Of a DNA stretch of 64,000 nt, positions 25,514 through 34,819 are shown piece by piece. Under the pieces are notes generated by a model, which saw only the letters and a list, made by a program, of their open reading frames with translations, ran no database searches and was not told where the DNA came from. A program made the position numbers and the translations under genes. Source of the stretch: Lachnospira rogosae (GTDB lineage Bacteria; Bacillota; Clostridia; Lachnospirales; Lachnospiraceae); the NCBI RefSeq assembly GCF_040096455.1, contig NZ_JBBMER010000002.1:1-64000 (forward strand), given 5' to 3'. Position 1 is the stretch's first letter; the number at the start of each line of letters is the position of its first letter.

Positions 25514-26693
25514 TTATTCACTTAACTTCTCTACTTTATTTTTTCTGATTTTCTTTAAAAATACATATCCAGCCAGACAAGCGATAATCTCTGTTATTGG
25601 AAATGCCCACCAGATAAGCGATACACCAGCCTGTCCATTTCTTACAAAAGCAGAAAATATTCCCGCCAATGGCAATATTATAATAAGCTGTCTAAGAAGC
25701 GATATAACCAGTGACTCTATTCCACCATTTAATGCCTGATAAATTCCCTGATACGCAACATTTATTCCTGCAAATATAAAACTTATTGAAATAATTCTCA
25801 TTGCTCCTATGAAATATTCTCTTGACTGCCCTGCATTAAATAAAGCTGCAAATGCACCTGGAAAAATCTCTGTAATCGCTGCCCCTGCAATCATAAGTAC
25901 AATTGTATATATAAGACCATATTTTATTCCGTCTTCTATTCTCTTTCTACTTCCCATTCCATAAGCAAATGCTATTATTGGTGTAATTGCATCTCTTAAA
26001 CCAAAAGCTAAGAACAATACAAACTGCTGAACTTTATAAAACAGTCCATATGCCGTCTGTGCAGAAGGATTGAACTTCAAAATCAAATTCATAACATAAA
26101 CCATAATAGACATAAGTGCCTGTGCTATAATCGCTGGAAGTCCGATTGCATAAATTTCTTTTATAATTCCGGCATCTGGTTTCATATATTTAACACTATG
26201 CTCAAATTCCTTATTTAATTTTATATGGAAAATAAATAATAATCCTGCTGATACAACCTGACCAATAACTGTTGCATATGCAGCACCTTTTACTCCCATC
26301 TGTGGAACAGGTCCTATACCATATATCATAATTGGGTCCAGAACAATATTTACAACTGCCCCAACTACCTGTCCTATTGTGGAATAAAGTGAACGTCCTG
26401 TTTCCTGCAATCTTGGCAGCTTTCTTATTATTACCTTGTCCAAGCGTTCTTGCAAGAAGTGCATTTGTTCCTACACCTGTTCCAATTCCTATTGCTACCA
26501 TAAGCATCTGAACAGGAAATACCAATGTCAGTGCATTAAGTGCCGCTTCACTTCCAACTTTCATATTTCCAACGAATGCACTGTCTACAATATTGTAAAC
26601 CGCCTGTAATGCCATTGATAAAATCATTGGTATACCCATCTGTACCATAAGCCTATTTACTGGCATTTCTCTCATTCTGTTACTTTCTGCCAT
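25514..26693 (-). pseudogene. MATE-family efflux transporter gene, broken by internal deletion and frameshift
   Basis: The first part (26693 to about 26400) reads MAESNRMREMPVNRLMVQMGIPMIL...NALLARTLGQGNNKKAAKIAGN, a normal MATE N-terminus of 98 residues with an excellent binding site (AAAGGAGG). It then shifts frame. The rest continues in another frame as LQETGRSLYSTIGQVVGAVVNIVLDPIMIYGIGPVPQMGVKGAAYATVIGQ to a normal C-terminus. MATE proteins normally have about 60 residues (helices 3-4) between these motifs, so sequence is missing, not just one base. An intact drug/cation exporter is therefore unlikely. The downstream part has an ATG at 26464, but no full protein results. Confidence 0.85.
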
Positions 26694-26715
26694 CAAAATC
26701 CTCCTTTTTCTGCAT

Positions 26716-26774
26716 AAAAAAAGTGTGTATTTATCCCGTAAGCTGGACTTACGCTGATAAGCTACACACTTTTT
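26716..26774 (-). terminator. Second leader hairpin upstream of the MATE gene
   Basis: On the minus strand AAAAAGTGTGTA pairs with TACACACTTTTT, with inner stems TTATC/GATAA and CGTAAG/CTTACG around a TCCAG loop, and a T run just before the MATE ribosome binding site. The placement suits a regulated terminator (attenuator). Confidence 0.7.
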
Positions 26775-26821
26775 AATGACAATTATATAATTATTAAAAT
26801 GCGTATAATTACGCACAAAAA

Positions 26822-26864
26822 AAAGAGCAGCAAAACTGGATTTACGCTAGTCTGCTACTCGTTT
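26822..26864 (-). terminator. First leader hairpin upstream of the MATE gene
   Basis: On the minus strand GAGTAGCAGA pairs with TTTGCTGCTC and is followed by eight T. It begins within a few bases of the predicted transcription start. Its loop carries AGCGTAAATCCAG, nearly the same as AGCGTAAGTCCAG in the second hairpin. Confidence 0.75.
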
Positions 26865-26871
26865 GTTAGAT

Positions 26872-26900
26872 ATTATATTTCTTATTTTTTAAAAAGTCAA
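26872..26900 (-). promoter_or_regulatory. Promoter of the MATE gene leader
   Basis: Minus strand TTGACT (26895-26900), 17 bases, TATAAT (26872-26877). Transcription should start near 26865, right at the first terminator hairpin, giving a leader of about 170 bases before the MATE start codon. Confidence 0.7.
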
Positions 26901-26991
26901 ATAAAAATTGCTCTGGTTTTTATAAGAAATTTTTATAATGATATATTCTTTTGTTAATATAAAAATCGAAAAGTTGCTAAGTGGACCTGAG

Positions 26992-27319
26992 GGGAGTCGA
27001 ACCCCTGTCCAAAAGCCCATCCGCTGTTCTTCTACTATCATAGTCAGTTATTTGACATTCCCTTATGCATACGGGAACTAACACCCTTATGCACTTAGTA
27101 GCTTCATAATACGTCCATAACCGCAAAGCTTAAGCTATGTCGTTTCTCACATATTCGAAGCCTGGATCCTAAAGTGTGAGTGCTCTAGGTCAGACTGCTG
27201 CAACTTAGGCAGCGTATGCTAAATTATCTTCAGCGTTTATATTTAAGTTCGCCATTTAACGCATTGCATACGGATAGCTTCACCAGTTTCAAAACCCCTG
27301 TCGAAACCTTTACAAGCCC
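26992..27319 (-). ncRNA. ssrA: Transfer-messenger RNA
   Basis: Rescues stalled ribosomes and tags their products. The 5' end GGGCTTG (27313-27319) pairs with CAGGTCC (26993-26999) as the acceptor stem; GGTTTCGACAGGGG follows the 5' end and the T-arm reads GGGGTTCGACTCCCC. The tag frame (27205-27252) begins with resume codon GCG and encodes ANLNINAEDNLAYAA then TAA. CCA is not encoded. Total 328 nt. The smpB gene lies about 190 bases downstream on the same strand's upstream side, that is, next to it at 27512. Confidence 0.96.
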
Positions 27320-27432
27320 ATATATTAAATTATAGTCTTTAACGACCATATAATATATAACATTATATACCACTTAAAGTCAATATATTCTTATAAATAA
27401 AAAATTAATTTTTTTATAAATTATGATAAGAT

Positions 27433-27448
27433 GAGCACAAAAGTGCTC
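27433..27448. repeat. Small hairpin between smpB and tmRNA
   Basis: GAGCAC-aaaa-GTGCTC, a perfect 6-bp stem. It might end the rnr-smpB transcript, but no T run follows on the minus strand. The rest of 27320-27511 is AT-rich; TATAAT about 10 bases before the tmRNA 5' end is its likely -10. Confidence 0.4.
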
Positions 27449-27511
27449 ACCTTAAAAGTTTTGCCTTTACCAGCCGAACACCCTCATCATTGCAATCTAA
27501 CCATTCAAAAC

Positions 27512-27988
27512 CTACCCCAGATTTCTAATCTTAAAGTCTTTAGCTGCCTCCCGCTGCTGGTCTTTCTTCGCTATTGAATCTCTCTTATCGTAATTCTTCT
27601 TACCTTTTGCAAGACCTATCTGCATTTTAACCTTGCCATATTTCAGATAAACCTGCAATGGCACAAGTGTATAGCCCTTGGTAGAAAGCTGTCCTGCAAG
27701 CTTATTAATCTCACTTTTATGAAGAAGCAGCTTCTTAGGTCTTAATGGGTCTTTATTGAAAATATTACCTTTTTCATAAGGTGTGATATTCATATTAATG
27801 GCAAATACTTCCCCATTAATTATCTGTATATATGACTCTTTGATAGAACATTTTCCCTGTCTTATTGACTTAACCTCAGTTCCGCAAAGTTCAAGCCCTG
27901 CTTCAAGCTTATCTTCTATAAAGTAATCAAAATACGCTTTCTTGTTGTTGGCAATTAATCTGTTGCCGCTTGCGCTGTCTTTGCCCAT
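27512..27988 (-). CDS. smpB: SsrA-binding protein
   Basis: Binds tmRNA and brings it to stalled ribosomes. The 158 aa show the family signature NKKAYFDYFIEDKLEAGLELCGTEVKSIRQGKCSIKESY, then ITPYEKGNIFNKDPLRPKKLLLHKSEI and a basic C-terminal tail GKKNYDKRDSIAKKDQQREAAK that enters the decoding centre. It follows rnr by about 35 bases and precedes the tmRNA gene, the classical rnr-smpB-ssrA order, so the trans-translation parts and the nuclease that degrades the mRNA are grouped. Confidence 0.98.
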   Translation of the reverse strand: MGKDSASGNRLIANNKKAYFDYFIEDKLEAGLELCGTEVKSIRQGKCSIKESYIQIINGEVFAINMNITPYEKGNIFNKDPLRPKKLLLHKSEINKLAGQLSTKGYTLVPLQVYLKYGKVKMQIGLAKGKKNYDKRDSIAKKDQQREAAKDFKIRNLG

Positions 27989-28023
27989 ACATATCCTCCA
28001 TTATCTAATTACTTAATTGCTTA

Positions 28024-30159
28024 CTATTCTTCATAATCCTGTGCAAACATAAAATCTATCGTTCTTGATATTTCATTAGTATCAACAACAACAACCCTGA
28101 CTTTCTGTCCAAGCTTATATGTCTGATGAGTTGTTTCATTAAACATCTCGTAATGATTTTCATCAAATACATAGTAACCACGCATATTATTGACAGAAAC
28201 CATTCCTTCTATTGTATTAGGAAGTTCAACATATATGCCCCAATTCGTTACTCCTGATATTACACCATCAAAATACTCTCCGATATGTGCACTCATATAC
28301 TGAACCATTTTCAGCTTATCAGTATCTCTTTCTGCCTCATCTGCACGGCGTTCAGTTGCACTCGCCTGTTCTGCAACATCTGGAAGGATTTTATCATAAT
28401 GAAGCTTTCGCTTCTCACTCATTCCTCCATGAAGACATTCTTTAATTATTCTATGAATTTGCAAATCCGGATATCTTCTTATTGGCGAAGTAAAATGGCA
28501 GTAATATTTTGCCGCAAGTCCGAAATGTCCAATACATTCCGCTGTATACTTAGCCTTCTTCATAGACCTTAATGTAAGTCTGCTTATAAGATTTTCCTCG
28601 TCACTTCCCGCTATTTTTTCAAGAAGCTTCTGTAATTCTTTAGGATGAATTTCATCAGTTATATGCATTGAATATCCAAAATTATTAATAAATGTAGATA
28701 ATTTTAATATCTTTTCCGGGTCAGGATTTTCGTGTGTTCTATAAATAAATGGTACTTCCTGCCAGAAATAATCTTCTGCTACTGTCTCATTAGCAGCAAG
28801 CATAAAATCTTCTATAAGCTTAGTTGCTACATTTCTGTCATATGGCTTAATATCTACAGGCCGTCCATCTTTATCAAGAATAATCTTAGATTCAGGAAAG
28901 TCAAAATCTATTGAACCCCTCTTAAATCTTTTCTTTCTTAATATATCTGCACATTCCTGCATAAGCTTAAACATATCTACAAGCTCTCTGTACTTTGCAC
29001 ATTCTTCTTTATCATTATCTTCAAGTATCTTTTTAACAGATGTATAAGTCATTCTTCTATTTACATTGATAACTGACTCGCATATCTTATGGCCTATTAT
29101 GTTACCTTTCATATCTATATCCATAAGACAGCTTAATGCCAGTCTGTCACAGCCTTCATTCAGCGAACATATTCCATTGGAAAGCTGGTGCGGTATCATA
29201 GGAATAACCCTGTCAACCAGATACACGCTTGTTCCTCTCTTAAGAGCTTCCTTATCAAGTGGACTGCCCTCTTTAACATAATGACTTACATCAGCAATAT
29301 GCACGCCAAGATGATATATATCATTTTCTTTAGTTAATGATACTGCATCATCTAAATCCTTAGAGTCCTCACCGTCTATTGTCACCATAACAACATCTCG
29401 CAGATCCGTCCTGCCTGCTATATCATTGCCATCAACCTCATCTGGTATGCCCTTTAATTCCTTCTTAACACTATCTGGAAATTCTTCTGGCAGGTCATAG
29501 GCTTTTACTATTGATAAAATGTCTGTTCCCGGATCATCCATATGTCCGATTACTTCAATTATCTTACCCTCAGGATTCTTTCTTGCACTGCCGTAGCTGC
29601 TTATCTTAACTACTACTTTACTGCCTGTAACCGCTCCTATTTCGTGTTCCTTAGATACGAATATATCACAGCCAATCTTCTGGTTATCAGGCACAACAAA
29701 TCCAAAATTCTTATTCTTCTGATATGTTCCAACCAAAGTCTTAACTTCGTGGTCTAATATCTCTATTATCTTACCTTCACGTCTTCTATCACCATTCTTC
29801 TGTGCTGTAATTACAACTTTAACTTTGTCGTGATAAAAAGCATCCTTAGTATCACTTGCTTTGACAAATATATCATCATCCTGCCCATCTACAACAACAA
29901 AACCAAATCCCCTGCTTGTACTCTCAAATGTTCCTACAAGTGCAACATTATCAGGCTTCATATATTTCCCCTTCTTGCTTACACCTATAGTTCCGTCTGC
30001 AACTAAAGAATCAAGAACCTCCTGAAGTTCGTGTCTTAATTCTTTAGGAATACCAAGAAGAATTGCTATCTCCTTTGTCTTCATAGGAACATATAATTCA
30101 TTATTGAGTATCAAATCAGCAAGGTTTTTCCTTCTTTCCTTGAAAACACTACTTTTCAT
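28024..30159 (-). CDS. rnr: Ribonuclease R
   Basis: Processive 3'-5' exoribonuclease for structured RNA, also working with tmRNA. 711 aa from the ATG at 30159, preceded by GGAGG; a more upstream ATG is less likely. Order: N-terminal winged helix (MKSSVFKERRKNLADLI...), two cold-shock domains (GTFESTSRGFGFVV and GTYQKNKNFGFVVPD), RNB catalytic domain with the metal-binding DGEDSKDLDDAVSL aspartates, and a C-terminal S1 domain (GEYFDGVISGVTNWGIYVEL). The lysine-rich tail of E. coli RNase R is absent. Upstream of smpB in one unit. Confidence 0.97.
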   Translation of the reverse strand: MKSSVFKERRKNLADLILNNELYVPMKTKEIAILLGIPKELRHELQEVLDSLVADGTIGVSKKGKYMKPDNVALVGTFESTSRGFGFVVVDGQDDDIFVKASDTKDAFYHDKVKVVITAQKNGDRRREGKIIEILDHEVKTLVGTYQKNKNFGFVVPDNQKIGCDIFVSKEHEIGAVTGSKVVVKISSYGSARKNPEGKIIEVIGHMDDPGTDILSIVKAYDLPEEFPDSVKKELKGIPDEVDGNDIAGRTDLRDVVMVTIDGEDSKDLDDAVSLTKENDIYHLGVHIADVSHYVKEGSPLDKEALKRGTSVYLVDRVIPMIPHQLSNGICSLNEGCDRLALSCLMDIDMKGNIIGHKICESVINVNRRMTYTSVKKILEDNDKEECAKYRELVDMFKLMQECADILRKKRFKRGSIDFDFPESKIILDKDGRPVDIKPYDRNVATKLIEDFMLAANETVAEDYFWQEVPFIYRTHENPDPEKILKLSTFINNFGYSMHITDEIHPKELQKLLEKIAGSDEENLISRLTLRSMKKAKYTAECIGHFGLAAKYYCHFTSPIRRYPDLQIHRIIKECLHGGMSEKRKLHYDKILPDVAEQASATERRADEAERDTDKLKMVQYMSAHIGEYFDGVISGVTNWGIYVELPNTIEGMVSVNNMRGYYVFDENHYEMFNETTHQTYKLGQKVRVVVVDTNEISRTIDFMFAQDYEE

Positions 30160-30233
30160 AGTTTCCTCCATTCCATTACTATAATTCAACATCAATCTGC
30201 AATATAATATATATTTAATATTTATTACACAAA

Positions 30234-30266
30234 AACGCCCTTAAGATACTATATCTTAAGAGCGTT
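30234..30266 (-). terminator. Terminator after secG
   Basis: AACGC/GCGTT and CTTAAGATA/TATCTTAAG pair around a 3-base loop, with one mismatch, followed on the minus strand by TTTTTG. It separates secG from rnr. Confidence 0.85.
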
Positions 30267-30277
30267 AATGTTATCAA

Positions 30278-30535
30278 TTAGAAATTAATATTTAAAATAA
30301 TAGCTATTACAACGAATAATACAGCAAGAACTTTAGTAATAGTTACAAGCTTACCTTCCATTGAACGACCTTTATTCTTACCCCAGTAAGTATCAGCAGC
30401 ACCACTAATAGCACCTGATAAACCATTCTGTTTACTTTCCTGCATAAGAACTACTATTGTTAAAAATATACATACTAATATAAATATACCCATTAAGACT
30501 ATTCTTAATGTATCAGCCCATGACATACCAAACAT
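30278..30535 (-). CDS. secG: Preprotein translocase subunit SecG
   Basis: Small partner of the SecYEG channel. 85 aa with two membrane helices (about 8-32 and 63-84) and the conserved cytoplasmic loop MQESKQNGLSGAISGAADTYWGKNKGRSMEGKL. AGGAGG precedes the ATG. In many Firmicutes secG stands just upstream of rnr and smpB, as here, although a terminator divides them. Confidence 0.97.
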   Translation of the reverse strand: MFGMSWADTLRIVLMGIFILVCIFLTIVVLMQESKQNGLSGAISGAADTYWGKNKGRSMEGKLVTITKVLAVLFVVIAIILNINF

Positions 30536-30654
30536 ATATCAAACCTCCTATTGCAATAATCACAATGAATTGATTATAACAAATAAATATTAAATGTGCA
30601 ACTAATATCTATAACTAATTGTCCATCTGTGCACTATATAATCCTATCTATGAA

Positions 30655-32196
30655 TTATTTCTTAATAAGAAGTGATTCTCCTGTCATCTCTGCCGGCTTC
30701 TCCATTCCCATAATCTCAATAAGAGTTGGAGCTATATCACAAAGTCTTCCACCTTCTCTAAGTGTATATGCTTCATCATAATTGACAAGAATAAATGGAA
30801 CTGGATTAGTTGTATGTGCTGTATGTGGTGCACCTGTTTCATAATCTATCATCTTCTCTGCGTTACCATGGTCAGCACATATGAATAATACTCCGTCAAC
30901 ATCCTTAACAGCCTGTACAGCCTTGCCAACAAGCTCATCTACCTTTTCTACAGCCTTAACTGCTGCCGGAATAACACCTGTGTGACCAACCATATCAGGG
31001 TTCGCGAAGTTGATTACGATAACATCATACTTATCTGACTTAATTGCCTCAACTAAATCCATACCAACCTCTGGAGCACTCATCTCTGGCTTAAGGTCAT
31101 ATGTTGGGACATCCTTAGGTGAGTTAACAAGAAGTCTGAACTCATCTACATTAGGATCTTCAACACCACCATTAAAGAAAAATGTTACATGTGCATACTT
31201 CTCTGTCTCAGCAAGACGAAGCTGCTTCTTGCCATTATTAGCAAGGAATTCGCCAAATGTATTCTTGATTTCTTCTTTCTTGAATGCAACTAACTTGTTA
31301 GGGATTGATTCATCATAATCCTTGAAGCATACAAATGTAGTTGGAATATATTCTCTTTCAAAACCTGTAAACTTATCATCACAGAAAGCTCTTGTCATCT
31401 CTCTTGCTCTATCTGGACGGAAGTTAAAGAATATTACTGAATCGTCAGGCTTAACAACTGAAAGTGGCTTGCCATTCTCTGTTATTACTGTAGGAACAAC
31501 GAATTCATCTGTAACATCTGCCGCATAAGACTCTTCAAGTGCCTTAACTGCATTATCTGCTGACTTTCCTTCACCTGTTGTAAGTGAAAGATATGCTTCC
31601 TTTACTCTGTCCCAGTTATTATCTCTATCCATAGCATAGTATCTTCCCGCTAAAGAAGCTACTTTACCAACACCAATCTCTGCCATCTTGTCTTCAAGCC
31701 TGGCTACAAAATCTTTAGCTGAAGCTGGAGGTGTATCACGTCCATCAAGGAAAGCGTGTACATATACATTAGAAACTCCATTCTTCTTAGCCATCTCAAG
31801 TAAACCATATATATGTGAAATGTGGCTATGAACACCACCATCTGATAAAAGTCCGAAAAGATGTAAATCGGAATTATTCTTCTTGCAATTCTCCATAGCA
31901 GCAAGAAGTTCTTCATTCTTATAGAACTCTCCGTCTTCTATAGCCTTTGTTATTCTTGTAAGATCCTGATATATAATCCTGCCAGCACCAATATTCATAT
32001 GTCCAACTTCTGAATTACCCATCTGACCATCTGGAAGACCTACATAAAGTCCAGATGCGTTACCCTTAACAAATGGATATTCTTTCATTAACTTATCCAT
32101 AACAGGAGTATTAGCCATAGCTATTGCATTACCCTCTGTTCTATCACTTAAACCATAACCATCAAGTACCATTAATACAACTGGTTTCTTACTCAT
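30655..32196 (-). CDS. gpmI: 2,3-bisphosphoglycerate-independent phosphoglycerate mutase
   Basis: Interconverts 3- and 2-phosphoglycerate in glycolysis using two manganese ions. The 513 aa show Asp12 in VLMVLDGYG, the phosphorylated Ser62 in GNSEVGHMNIGAGR, the HAFLDGRDTPP loop, and the C-terminal metal site FICADHGNAEKM. Full length. Codon use is notably regular, as expected for a highly expressed gene. Downstream of tpiA in the same direction, after a terminator hairpin. Confidence 0.98.
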   Translation of the reverse strand: MSKKPVVLMVLDGYGLSDRTEGNAIAMANTPVMDKLMKEYPFVKGNASGLYVGLPDGQMGNSEVGHMNIGAGRIIYQDLTRITKAIEDGEFYKNEELLAAMENCKKNNSDLHLFGLLSDGGVHSHISHIYGLLEMAKKNGVSNVYVHAFLDGRDTPPASAKDFVARLEDKMAEIGVGKVASLAGRYYAMDRDNNWDRVKEAYLSLTTGEGKSADNAVKALEESYAADVTDEFVVPTVITENGKPLSVVKPDDSVIFFNFRPDRAREMTRAFCDDKFTGFEREYIPTTFVCFKDYDESIPNKLVAFKKEEIKNTFGEFLANNGKKQLRLAETEKYAHVTFFFNGGVEDPNVDEFRLLVNSPKDVPTYDLKPEMSAPEVGMDLVEAIKSDKYDVIVINFANPDMVGHTGVIPAAVKAVEKVDELVGKAVQAVKDVDGVLFICADHGNAEKMIDYETGAPHTAHTTNPVPFILVNYDEAYTLREGGRLCDIAPTLIEIMGMEKPAEMTGESLLIKK

Positions 32197-32319
32197 ATTA
32201 TTTTCCTCTTTTCTAAGATAGCAATATCTTTAATATTCTCTCTAATTATTCCTGTTGTATGATAGCATACTTATTACTAATTTGCAATTTAGAATAATTA
32301 TAATTATATTAAAAAGCAA

Positions 32320-32355
32320 TAAGCCATACCTGGAATTACTTCCGTATATGGCTTA
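32320..32355 (-). terminator. Terminator after tpiA
   Basis: TAAGCCATA (32320-32328) pairs with TATGGCTTA (32347-32355); on the minus strand TTGCTTTTTAA follows. Read-through could still reach gpmI. Confidence 0.75.
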
Positions 32356-32367
32356 CTATGTATCTTA

Positions 32368-33117
32368 TTATATATTGTAATTAACAATTTCACAAAAATC
32401 CGGCTTAAGACTTGCACCGCCTACAAGACCGCCATCTATATCAGGCTGCCTGAATAATTCTGCAGCATTACCAGCATTAACAGAACCTCCATAAAGAATT
32501 CTTATTGAAGAAGCTACTTCTTCTCCATATAACTTCCTTATATCTAATCTTATAGCCTCACATACTTCCTGAGCCTGAGCTGATGTAGCAACCCTGCCTG
32601 TTCCAATAGCCCATATAGGTTCATATGCAATAACACACTTCATAGCATCTTTAGCTGACACCTGTAAAAATGCTGCGTCAATCTGCTTATTAATGAAATC
32701 CAATGTTATGCCTTCTTCTCTCTGCTGGATAGTCTCACCACAGCATATAATAGGTGTCAATCCATATTCAATTGCTTTTCTTACTTTGCGGTTGATGCAC
32801 TCATCATCTTCACCAAAATATTGTCTTCTTTCTGAATGTCCAACTATAACATAATCAACACCAGCCTCTTTTAACATTCCTGGTGAAATCTCACCCGTAT
32901 ATGCACCTTTTTCTTCATAGTGCATATTCTCGGCACCAACCTTAATATCTGTTCCTTTGACTGCGTCTACAACTGGTATAATGTCTATTGATGGAACACA
33001 AAACACTACATCAACATCACGATTAGAGAACTTATCACGAAGCTCACATACAAGCGATACTGCTTCCTTTGGTGTCATATTCATTTTCCAGTTTCCCGCA
33101 ACTATCTTCTTCCTCAT
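32368..33117 (-). CDS. tpiA: Triosephosphate isomerase
   Basis: Interconverts dihydroxyacetone phosphate and glyceraldehyde 3-phosphate. 249 aa from the ATG at 33117, giving the standard start MRKKIVAGNWKMN; GGAGG is 12 bases upstream, a longer spacing than usual. Catalytic residues are Lys11, His94 (IVGHSERR) and Glu166 (AYEPIWAIGTG), with the GGSVNAGNA phosphate loop near the end. Confidence 0.98.
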   Translation of the reverse strand: MRKKIVAGNWKMNMTPKEAVSLVCELRDKFSNRDVDVVFCVPSIDIIPVVDAVKGTDIKVGAENMHYEEKGAYTGEISPGMLKEAGVDYVIVGHSERRQYFGEDDECINRKVRKAIEYGLTPIICCGETIQQREEGITLDFINKQIDAAFLQVSAKDAMKCVIAYEPIWAIGTGRVATSAQAQEVCEAIRLDIRKLYGEEVASSIRILYGGSVNAGNAAELFRQPDIDGGLVGGASLKPDFCEIVNYNI

Positions 33118-33195
33118 ACTACAATCACGCCTCCATACAATATAACTGATCAGCTTATTTATCATTATTACCAGCTCAGTTATTTTAATAAAAAA

Positions 33196-33204
33196 ATTAT
33201 ATCA
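33196..33204 (-). promoter_or_regulatory. Extended -10 promoter of tpiA
   Basis: TGATATAAT on the minus strand, about 80 bases before the start codon. No convincing -35. The rest of 33118-33433 holds the pgk terminator and AT-rich DNA without a gene. Confidence 0.55.
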
Positions 33205-33328
33205 TACAAATTTATAAAAAGCCACTAATAATGCAAATATTTAAAATAAATACAATGTATGTACCTAAGTATTTTATATATACAACATATTGTATTAAGA
33301 CAAGCTTAGTTTTATGATTATTTTCAAA

Positions 33329-33366
33329 CAAAAGGAGCCGTATATATCAATATACAGCTCCTTTTG
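33329..33366 (-). terminator. Terminator after pgk
   Basis: CAAAAGGAGC pairs with GCTCCTTTTG, enclosing GTATAT/ATATAC; T-rich sequence follows on the minus strand. Confidence 0.85.
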
Positions 33367-33433
33367 TGTATTGCCCGACTGAATTAACTGTCAATTAACC
33401 AATCAAAGCTATATGTTTATGTCAGTAAACACT

Positions 33434-34627
33434 CTATTTGTCATTAGCTGCTACTACACCTGGGAGTTCCTTACCTTCAAGGAATTCAAGTGAAGCACCG
33501 CCACCTGTTGAAATATGTGTCATCTTATCACCGAAACCAAGGTTATTAACTGCGGCTGCTGAATCACCACCACCGATAATTGTAGTAGCATCTGTAAGCT
33601 GAGCTAATTCTTCTGCAACAGCAATAGTTCCCTTTGCAAAGTTAGGGAATTCAAATACACCCATAGGTCCATTCCATACTACTGTCTTGGCATCTTTAAG
33701 AGCATCCTTGTAAAGCTCACAAGTCTTAGGTCCGATATCCATACCCATATCATCATCTTCCTGGCATCCAGCTTCAACTACATGGAAAGGAGTATCGTTC
33801 TTGAATTCCTTTGTTACTACTGTATCAACAGGAATAAGCATCTTAACACCCTTAGCTTCAGCCTTAGCCATCATTTCCTTAGCATAGTCAAGATAATCTT
33901 CTTCAACTAATGACTGTCCAACGTGACCACCATGAGCCTTCTGGAATGTGTATGACATACCGCCACCGATAATAAGTGTATCAACCTTATCAAGAAGGTT
34001 GTTAATAACAGAAATCTTTGAAGACACCTTTGAACCACCAAGAATAGCTACGAAAGGCCTTACTGGATTATTAACAGCATTTCCAAGGAAATCTATTTCT
34101 TTCTGCATAAGGTAACCAACTACTGCTGTATCAACATACTTTGTTACACCTACGTTAGAGCAGTGTGCTCTGTGTGCTGTACCGAAAGCATCATTAACAA
34201 ATACATCAGCGATTGAAGCTAAATCCTTAGAGAATTCATCACCATTCTTTGTCTCTTCTGCTCTGAAACGTGTGTTCTCAAGAAGAATAACATCTCCATT
34301 ATTCATAGCTTCAACAGCAGCTCTTGCATTGTCACCAACTACTGTATCATCAGCAGCGAACTTAACTTCCTGTCCAAGAAGCTCTGAAAGTCTTTTAGCA
34401 ACTGGTGCTAATGAAAATGCCTTATCAGCTCCCTTTGGCTTACCAAGATGTGAGCAAAGAATAACCTTTCCTCCATCAGCTATTAACTTCTTTATTGTTG
34501 GAAGTGCAGCAACAAGACGTGTTTCATCTGTAATCTTATCACCATCTAATGGTACATTAAAATCACATCTGCATAAAACTCTTTTGCCATTAACGTTGAT
34601 ATCATCAACTGACTTCTTATTAAGCAT
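33434..34627 (-). CDS. pgk: Phosphoglycerate kinase
   Basis: Transfers phosphate from 1,3-bisphosphoglycerate to ADP. 397 aa from the ATG at 34627 (GGAGG upstream). Seen: VLCRCDFNVPLDG near the start, CSHLGKPKG, the hinge region GGSKVSSKISVINNLLDKVDTLIIGGGM, and nucleotide-binding WNGPMGVFEFPNFAKGT and GGGDSAAAVNNLG. It lies downstream of gap with a terminator between, so expression may be graded. Confidence 0.98.
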   Translation of the reverse strand: MLNKKSVDDINVNGKRVLCRCDFNVPLDGDKITDETRLVAALPTIKKLIADGGKVILCSHLGKPKGADKAFSLAPVAKRLSELLGQEVKFAADDTVVGDNARAAVEAMNNGDVILLENTRFRAEETKNGDEFSKDLASIADVFVNDAFGTAHRAHCSNVGVTKYVDTAVVGYLMQKEIDFLGNAVNNPVRPFVAILGGSKVSSKISVINNLLDKVDTLIIGGGMSYTFQKAHGGHVGQSLVEEDYLDYAKEMMAKAEAKGVKMLIPVDTVVTKEFKNDTPFHVVEAGCQEDDDMGMDIGPKTCELYKDALKDAKTVVWNGPMGVFEFPNFAKGTIAVAEELAQLTDATTIIGGGDSAAAVNNLGFGDKMTHISTGGGASLEFLEGKELPGVVAANDK

Positions 34628-34739
34628 ATCTATATCCTCCAAATTATCATTACTAGCTTATTGACAGTGACCTGTAAACAACCCAGGTATGCCTGTTCTG
34701 TCCCGCCATACAGCAGGACAGTCTTAACATACTTATCAA

Positions 34740-34772
34740 AATACCGGAGAATGAATTCTCATCTCCGGTATT
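34740..34772 (-). terminator. Terminator after gap
   Basis: AATACCGGAG pairs with CTCCGGTATT around a GAATTC-containing loop; TTTTG follows on the minus strand. Confidence 0.85.
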
Positions 34773-34819
34773 ATTACAAGTTAAATAAATTAACCCTTAA
34801 TGGTCAATGTATATTATAA

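Noticed and set aside
25514..26464. Downstream MATE fragment as a separate intact gene
   Set aside because: It starts out of frame inside the transporter, lacks a binding site at its ATG and has only the C-terminal two thirds of the fold.
26822..26864. Terminator of the tmRNA gene
   Set aside because: It is 130 bases beyond the tmRNA 3' end and lies just downstream of a separate good promoter, so it fits the MATE leader better, although it could serve both.
26716..26864. Guanidine-II (mini-ykkC) riboswitch, because of two tandem hairpins before an exporter
   Set aside because: That class has two small stems with ACGR loops; these hairpins are larger, carry TCCAG loops and are true terminators.
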